DNA of 64,000 nucleotides from Aquimarina atlantica (lineage in GTDB: Bacteria > Bacteroidota > Bacteroidia > Flavobacteriales > Flavobacteriaceae), in NCBI RefSeq assembly GCF_000626715.1, contig NZ_AQRA01000002.1, positions 186,001-250,000 of the forward strand, in the 5' to 3' direction. A program made the position numbers and the translations under genes. The notes beneath the pieces are model-generated. The model did no database searches. It was not told where the DNA came from and worked only from the letters and a program-made list of their open reading frames with translations. Below, one piece after another: positions 23,885-35,259 of the stretch. How positions within the stretch are numbered: position 1 is the first letter of the stretch; the number at the start of each line of letters is the position of its first letter.

Positions 23885-24505
23885 TTAAAGTGATTGTAAT
23901 TGATCCCTAAACAATTCTGCATATTCTGAAACCACCATTTTATCAAAATAAGGTTCATTGTCAATTCTTCCTATAACAGAGACTCCTGCCATTTTTTTTA
24001 TGATACTTTCGGTAGTTTTGTGCTCTTCCCCATTAAAAATAATAGACACATTAAACCCTTTTTCTTTTAAAATCTGGATAGTCATTAAAGTATGATTAAT
24101 ACTCCCCAAATAATGTCTGGAAACTACGATAACATGGTAATCAGATTGTATTAGATCCAGGATGGTATTGGTATTGTTTAATGGTACCAAAAGTCCTCCG
24201 GCACCTTCAATAACCAAATCATTATTGGTTTTGGGAAGTGTTATTTTATCGAGTTCAATAGAAATCTCATCAATTTCTGCCGCAGCATGTGGACTCATAG
24301 GTGTTTTTAACGCATAGCTATTGCTATGAAATTCAGATTTCGAATTAGACACCAACTCTTGTACTTTATCGGTATCCGAATATTCTAAATCTCCTGCCTG
24401 TATTGGTTTAAAGTAATCAGCCTTCAGTGCCTCTACCACAACTGCCGAGGCTATCGTTTTGCCTACTTCTGTGCCTATTCCGGTAACGAATATTTTTTTA
24501 TTCAT
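23885..24505 (-). CDS. bioD: Dethiobiotin synthetase
   Basis: A 206-residue P-loop enzyme that closes the ureido ring of dethiobiotin using ATP and CO2. The N-terminal phosphate loop is TGIGTEVGKT. Other family marks are the substrate-binding PIQAGD (in place of the KPVQTG type), TPMSPHAAAE and VIEGAGGLLVPLN. The start ATG overlaps the end of the DUF2007 gene by four bases (ATGA type), which indicates translational coupling within the bioF-DUF2007-bioD-bioA unit. Confidence 0.96.
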   Translation of the reverse strand: MNKKIFVTGIGTEVGKTIASAVVVEALKADYFKPIQAGDLEYSDTDKVQELVSNSKSEFHSNSYALKTPMSPHAAAEIDEISIELDKITLPKTNNDLVIEGAGGLLVPLNNTNTILDLIQSDYHVIVVSRHYLGSINHTLMTIQILKEKGFNVSIIFNGEEHKTTESIIKKMAGVSVIGRIDNEPYFDKMVVSEYAELFRDQLQSL

Positions 24506-24903
24506 TTTAAATAAAATTTGTGATTACAGTCCTCACATCTATATTTTGTTTTTTTATTAATTGGTAATAGAAACAAAAGAAAAAGAACTAGATTTTTAAA
24601 ACTGTCAATCGTTGAATCCAGAACTATTTTTTCTCCATTACATTTTGGGCAACAAATAGATTCTCCCTGATCATCTATAGCATATTTTTGTATACTTTCT
24701 ATAATCTGAAGTGCTTTCTGTTCGTCTTCTGCTTTTACTCTCAATTTAACGCCTCCGATAGCATTACTAACCAAAGGATCAGTATCGATAGTATGCATAT
24801 CCATAGTAAAAACCTGGATTCCTTCTGATTCTATTCTTCCTTTGATAATCAATGCTTCTGCCGAATATTGAAAAACTGCAACAGTTTTAAATGTTTCGCT
24901 CAT
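24502..24903 (-). CDS. DUF2007 protein with C-terminal zinc ribbon
   Basis: A 133-residue protein. Residues 5-70 are a DUF2007 ferredoxin-like domain (VAVFQYSAEALIIKGRIESE, then a GVKLRV strand). Residues 82-130 carry two CxxC knuckles, CCPKCNG and CEDCNHKF, separated by a hydrophobic segment. The gene overlaps both bioF and bioD by four bases, so it is made together with the biotin enzymes. The domain is sometimes called a putative signal transducer, but no biochemical role is known to me. Its fixed coupling to bio genes is notable. Confidence 0.85.
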   Translation of the reverse strand: MSETFKTVAVFQYSAEALIIKGRIESEGIQVFTMDMHTIDTDPLVSNAIGGVKLRVKAEDEQKALQIIESIQKYAIDDQGESICCPKCNGEKIVLDSTIDSFKNLVLFLLFLLPINKKTKYRCEDCNHKFYLK

Positions 24904-26048
24904 ATGTGTACAAAAGTAGCAAGTAGTTCTAAGACTTCCGAGATTTCTTCTTTAGAATTATAAGAATGTAAACAAAATCGCAATCGTTCTTTACCTTGTG
25001 GCACGGTAGGTGACAAAATCGGTTTGACATCAAATCCTTTTTTCTGAATCTCGTTTGCTATTTTTTTCACATTTTCATTCCCTGAAATAATACAGCCGTG
25101 TATTGCAGAATCACTTTTGATAAATCTTGATGTTAGATTTTTGGATTTAAGCTCTTGCGTAAAAAAAGTAATATTCTCGATAAGTTTTTCAATTTCTGAT
25201 GTACGCTGAAGTTCTTCATATACCATTTGGATTGTTGCAATAGAATGTGGTGGTAATCCGGTGGTGTATATAAAACTCCTACAAAAGTTCACTAGGTATC
25301 TCTTTAAATCATTTGAGCCTAAAATCACTGCACCGTGACAGCCTAAAGCCTTACCAAAAGTATTGATCCTTGCAAAAACCCGATCTTCTACTCCTAATTC
25401 CTGGAGTAACCCTACACCATTGTCACCAAATACACCGGTTGCATGAGCTTCATCTACAACAAGATGGTAATTATATTTCTGACAAAATGCGATTAACGAT
25501 TTTAAATCCGGGGAATCACCATCCATTGAAAAAACCGACTCTGTAACGATATATATTTCCTGATCGTTACTCTCATTTCGATTTCGTTCGACCTGAAACT
25601 TTAGATTTTCTATATCATTATGCTTGAATTTATAAGACTTTGCATTACTCATCTGCATCCCATCTCTAATGGAGGCGTGAATTAGCTCATCATAAAAAAC
25701 AACATCTCCCCGTTGTGGTACTGCAGAAAAAAAACCAACATTGGCATCATACCCAGAATTAAAAATCAAAGCCTCTTCGGCATTATGAAAATCTGCAAGT
25801 ATTTTTTCGGTTTCTACGTATAGTTTATGATTTCCTGAGAGTAAACGAGAACCTGTCGCTCCGTTTTTTTGTATTGTTTTTTCAAGCAATAATTGATGTG
25901 CTCCTTCAAAAATAGTTTTTGAAGACGCAAATCCCAGGTAATCATTAGATGAAAAATCGATTAGATTCTTCTGTACAGAAAGTGTACGAAGTGCATTACT
26001 ACCCTCTCTATTTTTAAGTTTTTTATAAAGTTTTTCTGGAAGTCGCAT
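24900..26048 (-). CDS. bioF: 8-amino-7-oxononanoate synthase
   Basis: A 382-residue PLP enzyme that condenses pimeloyl thioester with alanine. It has the alpha-oxoamine synthase marks: DFSSNDYLGFA, GATGSRLLSGNHKLY, VDEAHATGVFGDNG, the PLP-Lys motif TFGKALGCHGAVI, and TTGLPPHS. It is the first gene of the bioF-DUF2007-bioD-bioA unit. No bioC or bioH is seen nearby, so the source of the pimeloyl chain is open. Confidence 0.95.
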   Translation of the reverse strand: MRLPEKLYKKLKNREGSNALRTLSVQKNLIDFSSNDYLGFASSKTIFEGAHQLLLEKTIQKNGATGSRLLSGNHKLYVETEKILADFHNAEEALIFNSGYDANVGFFSAVPQRGDVVFYDELIHASIRDGMQMSNAKSYKFKHNDIENLKFQVERNRNESNDQEIYIVTESVFSMDGDSPDLKSLIAFCQKYNYHLVVDEAHATGVFGDNGVGLLQELGVEDRVFARINTFGKALGCHGAVILGSNDLKRYLVNFCRSFIYTTGLPPHSIATIQMVYEELQRTSEIEKLIENITFFTQELKSKNLTSRFIKSDSAIHGCIISGNENVKKIANEIQKKGFDVKPILSPTVPQGKERLRFCLHSYNSKEEISEVLELLATFVHI

Positions 26049-26207
26049 AATGATTTCAAAAATAAAACAAATACATCTTACAAACAGTCAGATTTTTAAT
26101 GAATACAAATTCAAACATAAAACTTAGCATTTTTTCTTATTCATATGGTATAATACCTATATTTGAGTTTCATCATCATTTCACACATAAATCATAAACA
26201 AATCACA

Positions 26208-28010
26208 ATGAAACTAGTACAGTTATTAATTGTAATACTATGTGTTCAATTCAATTTCTCTCAGTCAAAAAACCAATATCATATATCTTTTGAAAATGCT
26301 GTTCATCACGAAGCTAAAATACAAGCTACATTTTCTGATCTAAAAACAGACACTATTTCTTTACGAATGAGCAGAACATCACCCGGCAGATATGCTCTAC
26401 ATGAATTTGCCAAGAATGTATATGATGTAAAAGTTACAGATAGTCGAGGTAAAAAAGTTATGGTTACCCGCTCTAATCCTCATCAATGGGATATTTCTGG
26501 TCATGATGGTACCATTAAAGTATCTTATACGCTATTTGCAGATCGGGGAGACGGGACGTATTCTCAAATTGATGAAACCCATGCACATCTTAATATTCCT
26601 GCTACTTTTATGTTTGCTCCTGCATTAAAAGACAGAGTCGTAGAAGTAACTTTTGATCCCAGAAAAGATCTAAACTGGAAAATTGCCACACAGCTTTTTC
26701 CTGTTGGAAATCATAAATATACAGCTCCTAATCTACAGTATTTTATGGATAGCCCTGTAGAGATCAGTAATCACTCGTTAAAAGCATTTACGGTTCAGTC
26801 TAAGGGTTCAGAATATACCATACAATTTGCATTACATCACTTGGGAACCGAAGAAGAAGCTTCTACTTATTTTGAGAAAGTCAAAAAAATAGTACTACAA
26901 GAAAAAGAAGTGTTTGGAGAATATCCAGAATTTGACAACAGAACCTATACTTTTTTGGCTTGTTATATGCCTAATGTGTCTGGCGACGGTATGGAACATA
27001 GAAACTCTACCATTCTGACCAGTACTCGTAGTCTTGCCAAAGAAGGAATGGACAGAAATATAGGAACTGTTTCTCATGAATTTTTTCATGCCTGGAATGT
27101 AGAACGTATACGGCCAAAAACATTAGAGCCTTTTAATTTTGAAGCCTCTAATATGTCTGGAGAATTATGGTTTGCAGAAGGATTTACAAGTTATTATACT
27201 GGATTAATTTTGTGCAGAGCAGGTATCATAAGTCAGGAAAAATATATCGAAGGACTAGCCAGGTCTTATAATTATGTTTGGAATTCTCCTGCCAGAGCCT
27301 ATTTTAATCCTACAGAGATGAGCTACCAGGCTCCTTTTGTAGATGCCGCAACATCCGTAGATCCTGTAAATAGAGGAAATACATTTATCTCTTACTATTC
27401 TTATGGCAGTATGCTAGGGTTAGCACTGGATTTATCCCTAAGAAATTATAAAGATTATCTTACTCTAGATGACTATATGAAACTTGTTTGGCAAAAATAC
27501 GGAAAGGCAGAAATCCCATACACAGAAGAAGATCTGTTAACTACACTACGGGAATACACAGGAGAGGCATTTGCTAATGAGTTCTTTACTAGATATATCA
27601 ATAACAGTCAGATACCTGATTATAAAACTCTATTTGCTAATTTTGGAATTTCAATCGTTAACAATCCTAAAAAGGTTTATTTTGCTGGGGTACCCATAAT
27701 GTTTAAAAGCAACCATGCTTTTATCTCTGATTATCCCAAAAAGGGATCTCCGGCTTACATAACGGGATTAGATAAAGATGATGTTATTCTAAGAATAAAT
27801 GAAGACGTTATTACAGATGAAAAACAATTATCTGAGGTACTAAAAAAATACACCCCTGGCGAAAAGGTAGCGATAACCTACAAAAGGTTAGGTGTAGAAG
27901 TAAAAACTGAAATGGCTTTTACTGCGCATCCTGATATTGAAACCAAATTACTGCAAAATGCTAGTAAAGAAGCTATAAATAAACGCAAAAACTGGTTAAA
28001 AGCTAAATAA
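26208..28010 (+). CDS. M61 family metallopeptidase with PDZ domain
   Basis: A 600-residue protein from ATG 26208, which gives a clean signal peptide ending at NFSQ; the reading frame is open further upstream to a TTG at 26163. The N-terminal M61 domain is followed by the catalytic HEFFHAWNVERIRPK (HExxH) and the third ligand in LWFAEGFTSYYTG. A C-terminal PDZ domain (about 500-580) has GSPAYITGLDKDDVILRIN. M61 enzymes are glycyl aminopeptidases exported to the periplasm or surface. It is divergent from bioF and followed closely by the GNAT gene. Confidence 0.93.
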   Translation: MKLVQLLIVILCVQFNFSQSKNQYHISFENAVHHEAKIQATFSDLKTDTISLRMSRTSPGRYALHEFAKNVYDVKVTDSRGKKVMVTRSNPHQWDISGHDGTIKVSYTLFADRGDGTYSQIDETHAHLNIPATFMFAPALKDRVVEVTFDPRKDLNWKIATQLFPVGNHKYTAPNLQYFMDSPVEISNHSLKAFTVQSKGSEYTIQFALHHLGTEEEASTYFEKVKKIVLQEKEVFGEYPEFDNRTYTFLACYMPNVSGDGMEHRNSTILTSTRSLAKEGMDRNIGTVSHEFFHAWNVERIRPKTLEPFNFEASNMSGELWFAEGFTSYYTGLILCRAGIISQEKYIEGLARSYNYVWNSPARAYFNPTEMSYQAPFVDAATSVDPVNRGNTFISYYSYGSMLGLALDLSLRNYKDYLTLDDYMKLVWQKYGKAEIPYTEEDLLTTLREYTGEAFANEFFTRYINNSQIPDYKTLFANFGISIVNNPKKVYFAGVPIMFKSNHAFISDYPKKGSPAYITGLDKDDVILRINEDVITDEKQLSEVLKKYTPGEKVAITYKRLGVEVKTEMAFTAHPDIETKLLQNASKEAINKRKNWLKAK

Positions 28011-28017
28011 TAACACC

Positions 28018-28557
28018 ATGAATATAACGTACACTGTTATTAGTTCTGAAACAGAATTACAACAGATTTTAGTGCTTCAGCGCAATAACCTACCCATTTC
28101 AATTTCTCAAACAGAAAAAGAAAAAGAGGGTTTTGTTTCTGTACAACATGATCTTGATATTCTAAGAAAAATGAATAATAAACAACCTCATATCATTGCT
28201 AAGGATGGTGATAAAGTAGTTGGATATACATTGTGCATGTTAAAAGATTTTAAAGATGATATAGAACTATTAAAACCCATGTTTACTGTCATCGAAAATT
28301 ATATAGATCCTTCGACATCCTACGTAATAATGGGACAAGTATGTGTTGATAAAGCCTATCGTAAACAAGGGATTTTTAGAGGCCTGTATCAAACTATGAA
28401 AACCGAATTACAAGACAAATACGATCTCTTAATCACCGAAGTAGCTTCAAATAATTTACGTTCTTTACAAGCACATTATGCTATTGGTTTTAAAACATTA
28501 ATTACTCATGAGTCTGATGGTGTAGAATGGCATCTTATTCATTGGAACTGGGCATAA
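28018..28557 (+). CDS. GNAT-family N-acetyltransferase
   Basis: A 179-residue protein with the GNAT fold. The acetyl-CoA loop is the VCVDKAYRKQGIFRGLY segment (Q/RxxGxxG-type, here RKQGIF), followed by a helix and a late EVASNNLRSLQAHYAIGFKTL that is typical of the family. It begins 7 bp after the M61 stop, so the two are probably co-transcribed. The last 23 bases overlap the convergent S9 gene. The substrate is unknown. Confidence 0.88.
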   Translation: MNITYTVISSETELQQILVLQRNNLPISISQTEKEKEGFVSVQHDLDILRKMNNKQPHIIAKDGDKVVGYTLCMLKDFKDDIELLKPMFTVIENYIDPSTSYVIMGQVCVDKAYRKQGIFRGLYQTMKTELQDKYDLLITEVASNNLRSLQAHYAIGFKTLITHESDGVEWHLIHWNWA

Positions 28558-31378
28558 TACTAGATGTTCGTGTATTTTCTAAATCATAGCCTAAGTCTTT
28601 TCCCTTTTGTACTCTGGGCACACCTTTGGTCATCCATTTAGGAGCAGGCTCACCTTTTAAATAATAATCAAAAAACTGCATCATTCTGATAGAAAGGTCC
28701 TGCTTGTTTTTTACTTTTTTCAGATTATGAGCTTCCTCATTATAGACCAACAGCCATACAGGTTTTTGTAATCTACGCATTCCCATAAACATTTCTATAC
28801 CTTGATAATAAGGTACCGCTCCATCGTTGTCATTATGCATCATTAATAATGGAGTTTCTATTTTAGGAATACCAAAAAGAGGTGAGTTTTCAATATAAAG
28901 ATCAAATCCGTCCCATAGATTTTTACCTAATCTACTTTGTGTTCTTTCGTATTGAAATGCTCTACTCAATCCCGATTTCCATCTAATTCCTCCATAAGCA
29001 GAAGTCATATTACTCACAGGAGCACCTGCCATAGCTGCTTTAAACTTATTAGTAACGGTTACCAGATATGCCACCTGATATCCACCCCAGCTTTGCCCTT
29101 GTATTCCTATATTATCTCTATCTATATACCCTAATTCTTCTAAAGCTTCTACTCCCGAGACGATACAATTATATGCGCTGGCCCCTGGTTTACCTTCGTC
29201 ATACACGATATCAGGAACAAACATAATATAATCATTACTTACCAAATAAGATGGGTTTACAATAGATGCACTAGGCCTGGGCATATGATAACTGTGATAG
29301 CTATCAGATCGTTTTTCATAAAAATAAGTGATCAAAGGATACTGTTTAGAAGGGTCAAAATCTTCGGGTTTATAAATAATGCCTTCAAGTTTTTTACCAT
29401 CATATGTTTTCCATGAAAACAACTCTGCAGTTCCCCATTTAAAATCTTTTTGATGTTGGTTTACTACTGTTATTCTATCAGAATTTTGAAATGTATTTGT
29501 AGTTACATAAAGATCAGAAAATGTAGTGAAGTTTTGTTTTCTATAGCTATACACTTCGGCATTCTTTGCTTTTTTATATGAGCTAATACGGAACTCTGAA
29601 GGTCTGATTTTTTCAATCAATTTTCCTTTTCGCAAAGTATATAAGCCCGAAGCTTTTGTCATCTTATCAAAACTGGTAATTAGCAATTCTTTATTACAAT
29701 ATGTTGCTTTGTTTTTTTGTTCAGGATCCAACATTTCTGTTCTATACTCAACATTGTTTTTCCTTCCATTTTGCGTAAGATTTATTGGTTTTTCTTTCCC
29801 AGAAAGAGCAACTCGCCAAATATCAAACTTATCATAAATCAATGCATTTCCTTTTGAATCAAATCCACCAAAGCCGTAAGGAAAGGGTAATGAAGGGTGA
29901 TCATCATCTTCATCATAAAATGCTACATCCAACTCTTTGGTAAGGTTTGTTTTTTTCAAAGCAGGTAAATCAATCGAAAACCAATGTTTTTCTTTCATAT
30001 CATAATGCAATGCATATTGTCCATCTGGAGAAAGAATAGGTTGTCTTCCTTTGTTCTTAAGAATCAAATGTTTATTTCCTGTATTGGTATTAATCACATA
30101 ATAATCTTTTGTCCATGGATAATCCCATGAACGCATTATATCATATGGGGATGTTGTTGCCCCTATTATATATTGCTGTTGTTTATTTTTATCAAAATTA
30201 AGTGTTTCGATAGTATGGTCCTGAATATGAACATACTGGTTAGATTTGGTATTATAGTATGATAAAAATGCCTTTTTATTAAGTTGCTCGAACTTTGATT
30301 TCTGTTCTGGTTGAATCAATTTATCCTGCCAGTTCCAAACATCTACCTGTGGTATTTCATCTTTTAATAATGTAGTATCTTTTGAGTATACTACTTTTGG
30401 CTTTGAGTAAAAATATAACCTATTTCCATTATCAGAGAAAAAAGGTGTTTGATCTTTACTCAATTCCCAGTTTTCTCTAAGGTTTTTATCGGTTACACCT
30501 ACAAGCTTTTGCAGCTTCTTATTTTTATAATAATACATCTCAAATCTTAAGGAGTCTATTGCTGTAGAATCGACTGCAGATAGGTAAACAAATTGATTTC
30601 CATCTTTATATACTGCCAGTTTATCATAAATATATTTTGTAGTATCAATAGCAATTTTTAATCCAGATGTTAAGTGATACTCATAGACTCCAATATCCTT
30701 TTGTTTATCTTTTTTATTTTTTAACGTATAATAAAATGTCTTTCCTTTCTCGGGTAGAATAAAATCTTTTATTTGATGAATCGTATCTTTTTGTTTTGTT
30801 TTTAGATTATAAACCAAAGCATAATTCTGTTTAAATGCCATTGGAGCATTGTTGTCTATACTATCGTTCTTTTGGTCGGATAAACTTTTTTTCCCTTTCC
30901 TCTTTTTTACTTTTTTAAAACTTTCAACAACCAACCAACCTTCTTGCTTTTTAGGTATTTTATATTTTTTCACTCTTAAGATAGAATCATAAATAGCATT
31001 ATTTTTTACATCATAGATAAACAATGCGTCTTTAGTTCTATCTTCTTTTTTTATTTCTTTCTTTTTCTCTGTTCTGGTAAGTTGATATTTTGGTCTTTTC
31101 TTAAAAACTACATAGTTTTCATCTGAGGATATTGAAGTATCATATCCATTAGAATACTTAAATTTAGTTTTATTTTGAGTATTATATATCTCTATATAGC
31201 CGTCTCCTCTTTTGGTATTGGTTTCGATAGTAGATACAATTAATTTCCCTTTATCTGATACTTTAACATCAGTAATATTTTTCCATAAATCGTAGTCAGC
31301 ATGAGTCAATGTTTTTTTCTGAGCAGAAATCAATGAGGTGCTTAGTATAACTACAAAGGTGATCAGTCTTTGAATCAT
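28535..31378 (-). CDS. Exported S9 prolyl oligopeptidase-family peptidase
   Basis: A 947-residue protein from ATG 31378, which gives a signal peptide ending in SLISAQ; the frame stays open to 31441. A long beta-propeller-like region with WD-type repeats is followed by a catalytic alpha/beta-hydrolase domain in the last 230 residues. That domain has Ser in GQSWGGYQVAYL, Asp in MHNDNDGAVPY and His in NEEAHNLKK. Its Lys-rich early segment and length are like large flavobacterial secreted peptidases of this group. The protein is likely periplasmic or outer-membrane associated and cleaves peptides, possibly for nutrition. Confidence 0.93.
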   Translation of the reverse strand: MIQRLITFVVILSTSLISAQKKTLTHADYDLWKNITDVKVSDKGKLIVSTIETNTKRGDGYIEIYNTQNKTKFKYSNGYDTSISSDENYVVFKKRPKYQLTRTEKKKEIKKEDRTKDALFIYDVKNNAIYDSILRVKKYKIPKKQEGWLVVESFKKVKKRKGKKSLSDQKNDSIDNNAPMAFKQNYALVYNLKTKQKDTIHQIKDFILPEKGKTFYYTLKNKKDKQKDIGVYEYHLTSGLKIAIDTTKYIYDKLAVYKDGNQFVYLSAVDSTAIDSLRFEMYYYKNKKLQKLVGVTDKNLRENWELSKDQTPFFSDNGNRLYFYSKPKVVYSKDTTLLKDEIPQVDVWNWQDKLIQPEQKSKFEQLNKKAFLSYYNTKSNQYVHIQDHTIETLNFDKNKQQQYIIGATTSPYDIMRSWDYPWTKDYYVINTNTGNKHLILKNKGRQPILSPDGQYALHYDMKEKHWFSIDLPALKKTNLTKELDVAFYDEDDDHPSLPFPYGFGGFDSKGNALIYDKFDIWRVALSGKEKPINLTQNGRKNNVEYRTEMLDPEQKNKATYCNKELLITSFDKMTKASGLYTLRKGKLIEKIRPSEFRISSYKKAKNAEVYSYRKQNFTTFSDLYVTTNTFQNSDRITVVNQHQKDFKWGTAELFSWKTYDGKKLEGIIYKPEDFDPSKQYPLITYFYEKRSDSYHSYHMPRPSASIVNPSYLVSNDYIMFVPDIVYDEGKPGASAYNCIVSGVEALEELGYIDRDNIGIQGQSWGGYQVAYLVTVTNKFKAAMAGAPVSNMTSAYGGIRWKSGLSRAFQYERTQSRLGKNLWDGFDLYIENSPLFGIPKIETPLLMMHNDNDGAVPYYQGIEMFMGMRRLQKPVWLLVYNEEAHNLKKVKNKQDLSIRMMQFFDYYLKGEPAPKWMTKGVPRVQKGKDLGYDLENTRTSSIMPSSNE

Positions 31379-31497
31379 ATGTAAGGTTTTAACATTAGAG
31401 TGATTAATATGCTCTGGAAAAGTATAAAACCTTTTTACCAAAAAAGGCTGTTTAACATAATTTTATCTAAAAATCAATGATTTAGATTAACTCTCAC

Positions 31498-32361
31498 TTA
31501 ATTATTAATCATTTCCAGAAATTTATCTATGTATTCTTTTTCGTAATCAAATAGTGCTTTAATATGCTTGCCCTTTATTTTCCAAAATTCTGTATTATCT
31601 TTATTTGAAGATTCATATAGTTTTTCACCCAATTTATATGGAACTTGTTCATCATTATGACTATGTATTACCAATACAGGTTTTTTGATTTTTTTGATTT
31701 CTTTTTCTGCAGGAAAATCATTATTCATTAACAAAGGTACAAATGCTTTAAAGTTTTCCATATGTAATGCATTTGCATAAACTTTTCCGATATCAGGAAA
31801 GGAACTAAACGTACCTTCTACAATGAGACCATTAATTTTCTCTTGTCTTTCTGCTGCATTCATTATTGCAAAAGCACCTCCTAATGATTGTCCCCAAATA
31901 ATGATAGGGGTATCTACAACATCTTTATGCTTTGTTATTTTATCAAAAACATAAAGAGCATCTTTTTTTAGTTGTACAGAATTATCTGCTGTTCCTGTAG
32001 ATTTTCCAAAATTTCTTCGCTCAAAACTAAATACCTGAAACCCCTTATCTAATATTGATTTATAATATTTCTGAGATGACATTAAATGTATTCCTTTTCC
32101 TGAATAATGTATAATCGTTCCTATAGGGGCAGTAGTAGAATCTGGCTTAAAAAGCACTGCATGAATCTTTACATTTTTATCTATCTCATAATAATATTCT
32201 TGATGAGTATATTCGGTTTGAAAACTATCATATGTAAGACCATTAGTTTTGTATATCATTGTATCAGTAAATCTCGAAAATCGAATCCACAAAACAGCTA
32301 CAATGAGAATAGAAATAATGGTTATCATCAACCATTTTATTGTTTTTACTATTTTTTTCAT
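31498..32361 (-). CDS. Membrane-anchored alpha/beta hydrolase
   Basis: A 287-residue protein with one N-terminal membrane helix (about residues 8-28, MITIISILIVAVLWI) that may anchor it. The hydrolase core has a nucleophile elbow GQSLGGAFA, Asp in VIHSHNDEQVPY and a late His in GKHIKALF, which gives the full triad. It resembles the BEM46/YtmA-type serine hydrolases. It is followed at 120 bp by the S9 gene, same strand. The substrate is not evident. Confidence 0.88.
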   Translation of the reverse strand: MKKIVKTIKWLMITIISILIVAVLWIRFSRFTDTMIYKTNGLTYDSFQTEYTHQEYYYEIDKNVKIHAVLFKPDSTTAPIGTIIHYSGKGIHLMSSQKYYKSILDKGFQVFSFERRNFGKSTGTADNSVQLKKDALYVFDKITKHKDVVDTPIIIWGQSLGGAFAIMNAAERQEKINGLIVEGTFSSFPDIGKVYANALHMENFKAFVPLLMNNDFPAEKEIKKIKKPVLVIHSHNDEQVPYKLGEKLYESSNKDNTEFWKIKGKHIKALFDYEKEYIDKFLEMINN

Positions 32362-32487
32362 AAGTGTAATTTTTAATTAATGACACAAATGAAAAGAACT
32401 CTGTATTCTGAAAAAAAAGAAAGTTATCGCTACTTATTTTTTGTGGTAAACAAATACATTTTGGGGTGAAATACTATTATTTTTTGG

Positions 32488-33303
32488 CTAATTAATAGTG
32501 CTTTTTACAGATGTAAAGTATGTCTTTGATACGGGAATATAACCTTCAACATTTTTTAACTGAAGCTTTGCATTTTGAGCATTTCCTTTTAATAAAATAA
32601 TAAAATCTGGATTTATTAAATACGATCTATGTGCTTTGACTAGAGATGAGAGCTGTTTTTCTACATTTGTTAAAGTGTTTCTAAGCATTTTCTCTTTCAA
32701 TAATTCTTCTTCTACATAATATATATACACATAATTATCTTCAGACCTGACATAAACGATAGATGTTTCTTCTACAGAAAACAACTCCTTTTTTAAAGTG
32801 CCTTTCAACCTAATTTTTGATTGTTCTACAGGTTCTTTCTTTTCTGATATCACATTATTCATCGATTTGTAATAGTTCCTCAAGAAAACTGTGACTACAA
32901 ATATGAGTACACCAAATCCGAGAAATACCATTTTAAACCAGTTTAAAAATAAAGTTAAAGTAAGTCGTTCTGGTTTTTTATTGATAATCACTTCTGTGTA
33001 GAAAAAAGCAATTATAACAGCGATAATTACAAAAAATAAGCAAAAAATCAGTTCTTCTGTCCATTTCCAGATTTTGAAACGTGAGTAATATCTATTAGAA
33101 AAAATTACGGCAATCAAATATGTAAAAAACACAATAATTCCATACCCTGTAAAGTAGAGGGTTTTAAAAGGGCTTGTAAAATTATTAGACCCTAATGGAT
33201 GTAGAAAAACAATAATAAAGACCACTATTATGCCTAGAATGGCAGCGATCAAAAAATGGTATCTAAAAGATATTGAATGTGGAAATGATTTATTCAAAAG
33301 CAT
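32488..33303 (-). CDS. LytTR-type regulator with four membrane helices
   Basis: A 271-residue protein. The first 150 residues form four transmembrane helices; the last 105 are a LytTR DNA-binding domain (KGTLKKELFSVEETSIVYVRSEDNYVYIYYVEEE, with the typical L.NVEKQL..L...HRSYLIN ending). There is no receiver domain, so signal sensing probably occurs in the membrane part. It is transcribed towards the alpha/beta hydrolase and could control it. Upstream is the atpC terminator. Confidence 0.9.
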   Translation of the reverse strand: MLLNKSFPHSISFRYHFLIAAILGIIVVFIIVFLHPLGSNNFTSPFKTLYFTGYGIIVFFTYLIAVIFSNRYYSRFKIWKWTEELIFCLFFVIIAVIIAFFYTEVIINKKPERLTLTLFLNWFKMVFLGFGVLIFVVTVFLRNYYKSMNNVISEKKEPVEQSKIRLKGTLKKELFSVEETSIVYVRSEDNYVYIYYVEEELLKEKMLRNTLTNVEKQLSSLVKAHRSYLINPDFIILLKGNAQNAKLQLKNVEGYIPVSKTYFTSVKSTIN

Positions 33304-33336
33304 AAAAAAATCCCTACTAATAATTTAATAGGGATT
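33304..33336 (-). terminator. Terminator of atpDC
   Basis: On the minus strand, AATCCCTA and TAGGGATT enclose a 12-base loop and are followed by a T run. It lies between the atpC stop and the LytTR start. Confidence 0.85.
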
Positions 33337-33382
33337 AAATATATAATAAAAAAACCTTAATTAAGTTATTGTTTTAATCTAA

Positions 33383-33661
33383 CTAATCAGCAAGTACAAT
33401 AACCTTATTATCTTTCATTTCGATAGTTCCCGAAGTAATAGAAAGTAGTGTTGCTCCGTTTCCACCTTTAGTGAATTTATCAGCAACTTCTTCTTCTAGA
33501 TTCATCTCGCCATACACTTTTACATCTCCTTTTCCTAATAAAGAAACAATAGGTGCGTGATTATCTAACATCTGAAACTCTCCATTTATTCCTGGTACAG
33601 CAACTGAAGTTACTTCGCCACTAAATAATATTGCTTCTGGAGTTACTATTTCTAAATACAT
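33383..33661 (-). CDS. atpC: ATP synthase F1 epsilon subunit (short form)
   Basis: A 92-residue protein with the N-terminal beta-sandwich of AtpC: MYLEIVTPEAILFSGEVTSV, VPGINGEFQMLDNHAPIVSLL. The C-terminal helical hairpin found in the usual 130-140-residue subunit is absent. This short form is usual in Bacteroidota. That hairpin inhibits the enzyme in other bacteria, so regulation here should differ. It lies 71 bp downstream of atpD; the other F-type ATP synthase genes are not in this window. Confidence 0.95.
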   Translation of the reverse strand: MYLEIVTPEAILFSGEVTSVAVPGINGEFQMLDNHAPIVSLLGKGDVKVYGEMNLEEEVADKFTKGGNGATLLSITSGTIEMKDNKVIVLAD

Positions 33662-33732
33662 ATTTATAATTGTTTGTTGTTCGTTTCCAGTTGATAGTAT
33701 AAGAAACTATCAACCATAAACAATTAACCAGA

Positions 33733-35259
<1,527 letters not shown>

